DNA of 32,312 nt from Rhizophagus sp. LPA8_4_AMF. Taxonomy: Eukaryota; Glomeromycota; Glomeromycetes; Glomerales; Glomeraceae. The stretch lies in the NCBI GenBank assembly GCA_021464525.1, contig JADRCO010000503.1:1-32312 (forward strand), read 5' to 3'. Below are positions 32,053-32,312 of this stretch, piece after piece; within the stretch, counting starts at the first letter, position 1; each line of letters opens with the position of its first letter. The position numbers were made by a program, and so were the translations under genes. Below the pieces are notes generated by a model. That model was not told where the DNA came from, did not search any database, and was given only the letters and a program-made list of their open reading frames with translations.

Positions 32053-32312
32053 AAAAATAAATTAAATATTTCCAAATTTTATAGAGATAATATAGCTTTT
32101 CGAACTAATATCATGCATGCACCAACTAATTTCAACTAAACTGATCGCTCTGGAACTGGCCCTTTCATTTATTATAATAACGCTGACCCCTTAACTGGCA
32201 TCCTATCACGTAATGATATCGTGGCAGAATATTATAACGGGATGTTCACTATACTTCAGCAAAGCCTATCCAGCAAGCAACCCATACATTTCATGCCTAC
32301 TGAAGTTAGTGA
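32053..32312 (+). pseudogene. Partial coding segment at right edge, one in-frame stop
   Basis: An open frame on + from 32053 carries KFYRDNIAFRTNIMHAPTNF, meets a TAA at 32137-32139 and then continues for 57 codons to the window edge, with GTGPFIYYNNADPLTGILSR and EYYNGMFTILQQSLSSKQP. Base composition is clearly less AT-rich than in the flanks, and both other strand readings are full of stops, so it is likely coding or formerly coding. If the TAA is real the upstream part may be non-coding leader or this is a broken copy. The family is not recognised; the gene continues beyond the window. Confidence 0.5.

Overview
The window looks like nuclear DNA of an arbuscular mycorrhizal fungus of the Rhizophagus type (Glomeromycotina). 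The grounds are a very AT-rich sequence, many short GT-AG introns, long AT-rich spacers with small inverted-repeat elements, and members of families known to be expanded in these fungi: a kinase with an N-terminal CxxC...CxxC finger, an F-box/leucine-rich protein and a DUF4419 protein. The assignment rests on family recognition, not on a database search.

Layout. 1-8.7 kb is gene-poor: a 161-bp MITE with 36-bp terminal inverted repeats (3156-3316), a 194-bp pogo/Tigger-like element (7007-7200), one end of a similar element (4323-4470), short tandem repeats and a few unidentified stop-free frames. 8.7-15.4 kb holds two intact multi-exon genes in tandem on the + strand: an 11-exon SH3-like/disordered/TBC RabGAP (8729-12499) and a 9-exon CstF-64 (CSTF2/Rna15-type) mRNA 3'-end processing factor (13476-15391). 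15.4-19.8 kb is repeat-rich spacer with a nested inverted-repeat structure, a possible tRNA-derived SINE head and a possible decayed gene. 19.8-23.5 kb holds a divergent pair: a protein kinase on - (three exons, 19845-21465) and a DUF4419 protein on + (single exon, 22412-23497), separated by about 950 bp. An F-box protein lies on - at 26179-27441.

From 28.4 kb to the right edge the character changes. Two divergent genes lie 67 bp apart and both are broken by stops and frame changes (28641-29228 on -, 29296-29954 on +). They are followed by more coding scraps, a 34-bp perfect palindrome that opens a 22-bp tandem array, a second array of about 37-47 bp units, a 201-bp inverted-repeat element with an internal duplication, an 82-bp duplicated hairpin, and a partial, possibly broken coding segment running off the edge. 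This is accessory DNA where genes decay and small repeats accumulate.

The five intact genes are not an operon and need not work together: vesicle traffic (TBC), mRNA cleavage and polyadenylation (CstF-64), signalling (kinase), ubiquitin-ligase substrate selection (F-box) and an unknown role (DUF4419). No rRNA, intact tRNA, CRISPR array or complete autonomous transposon was found.
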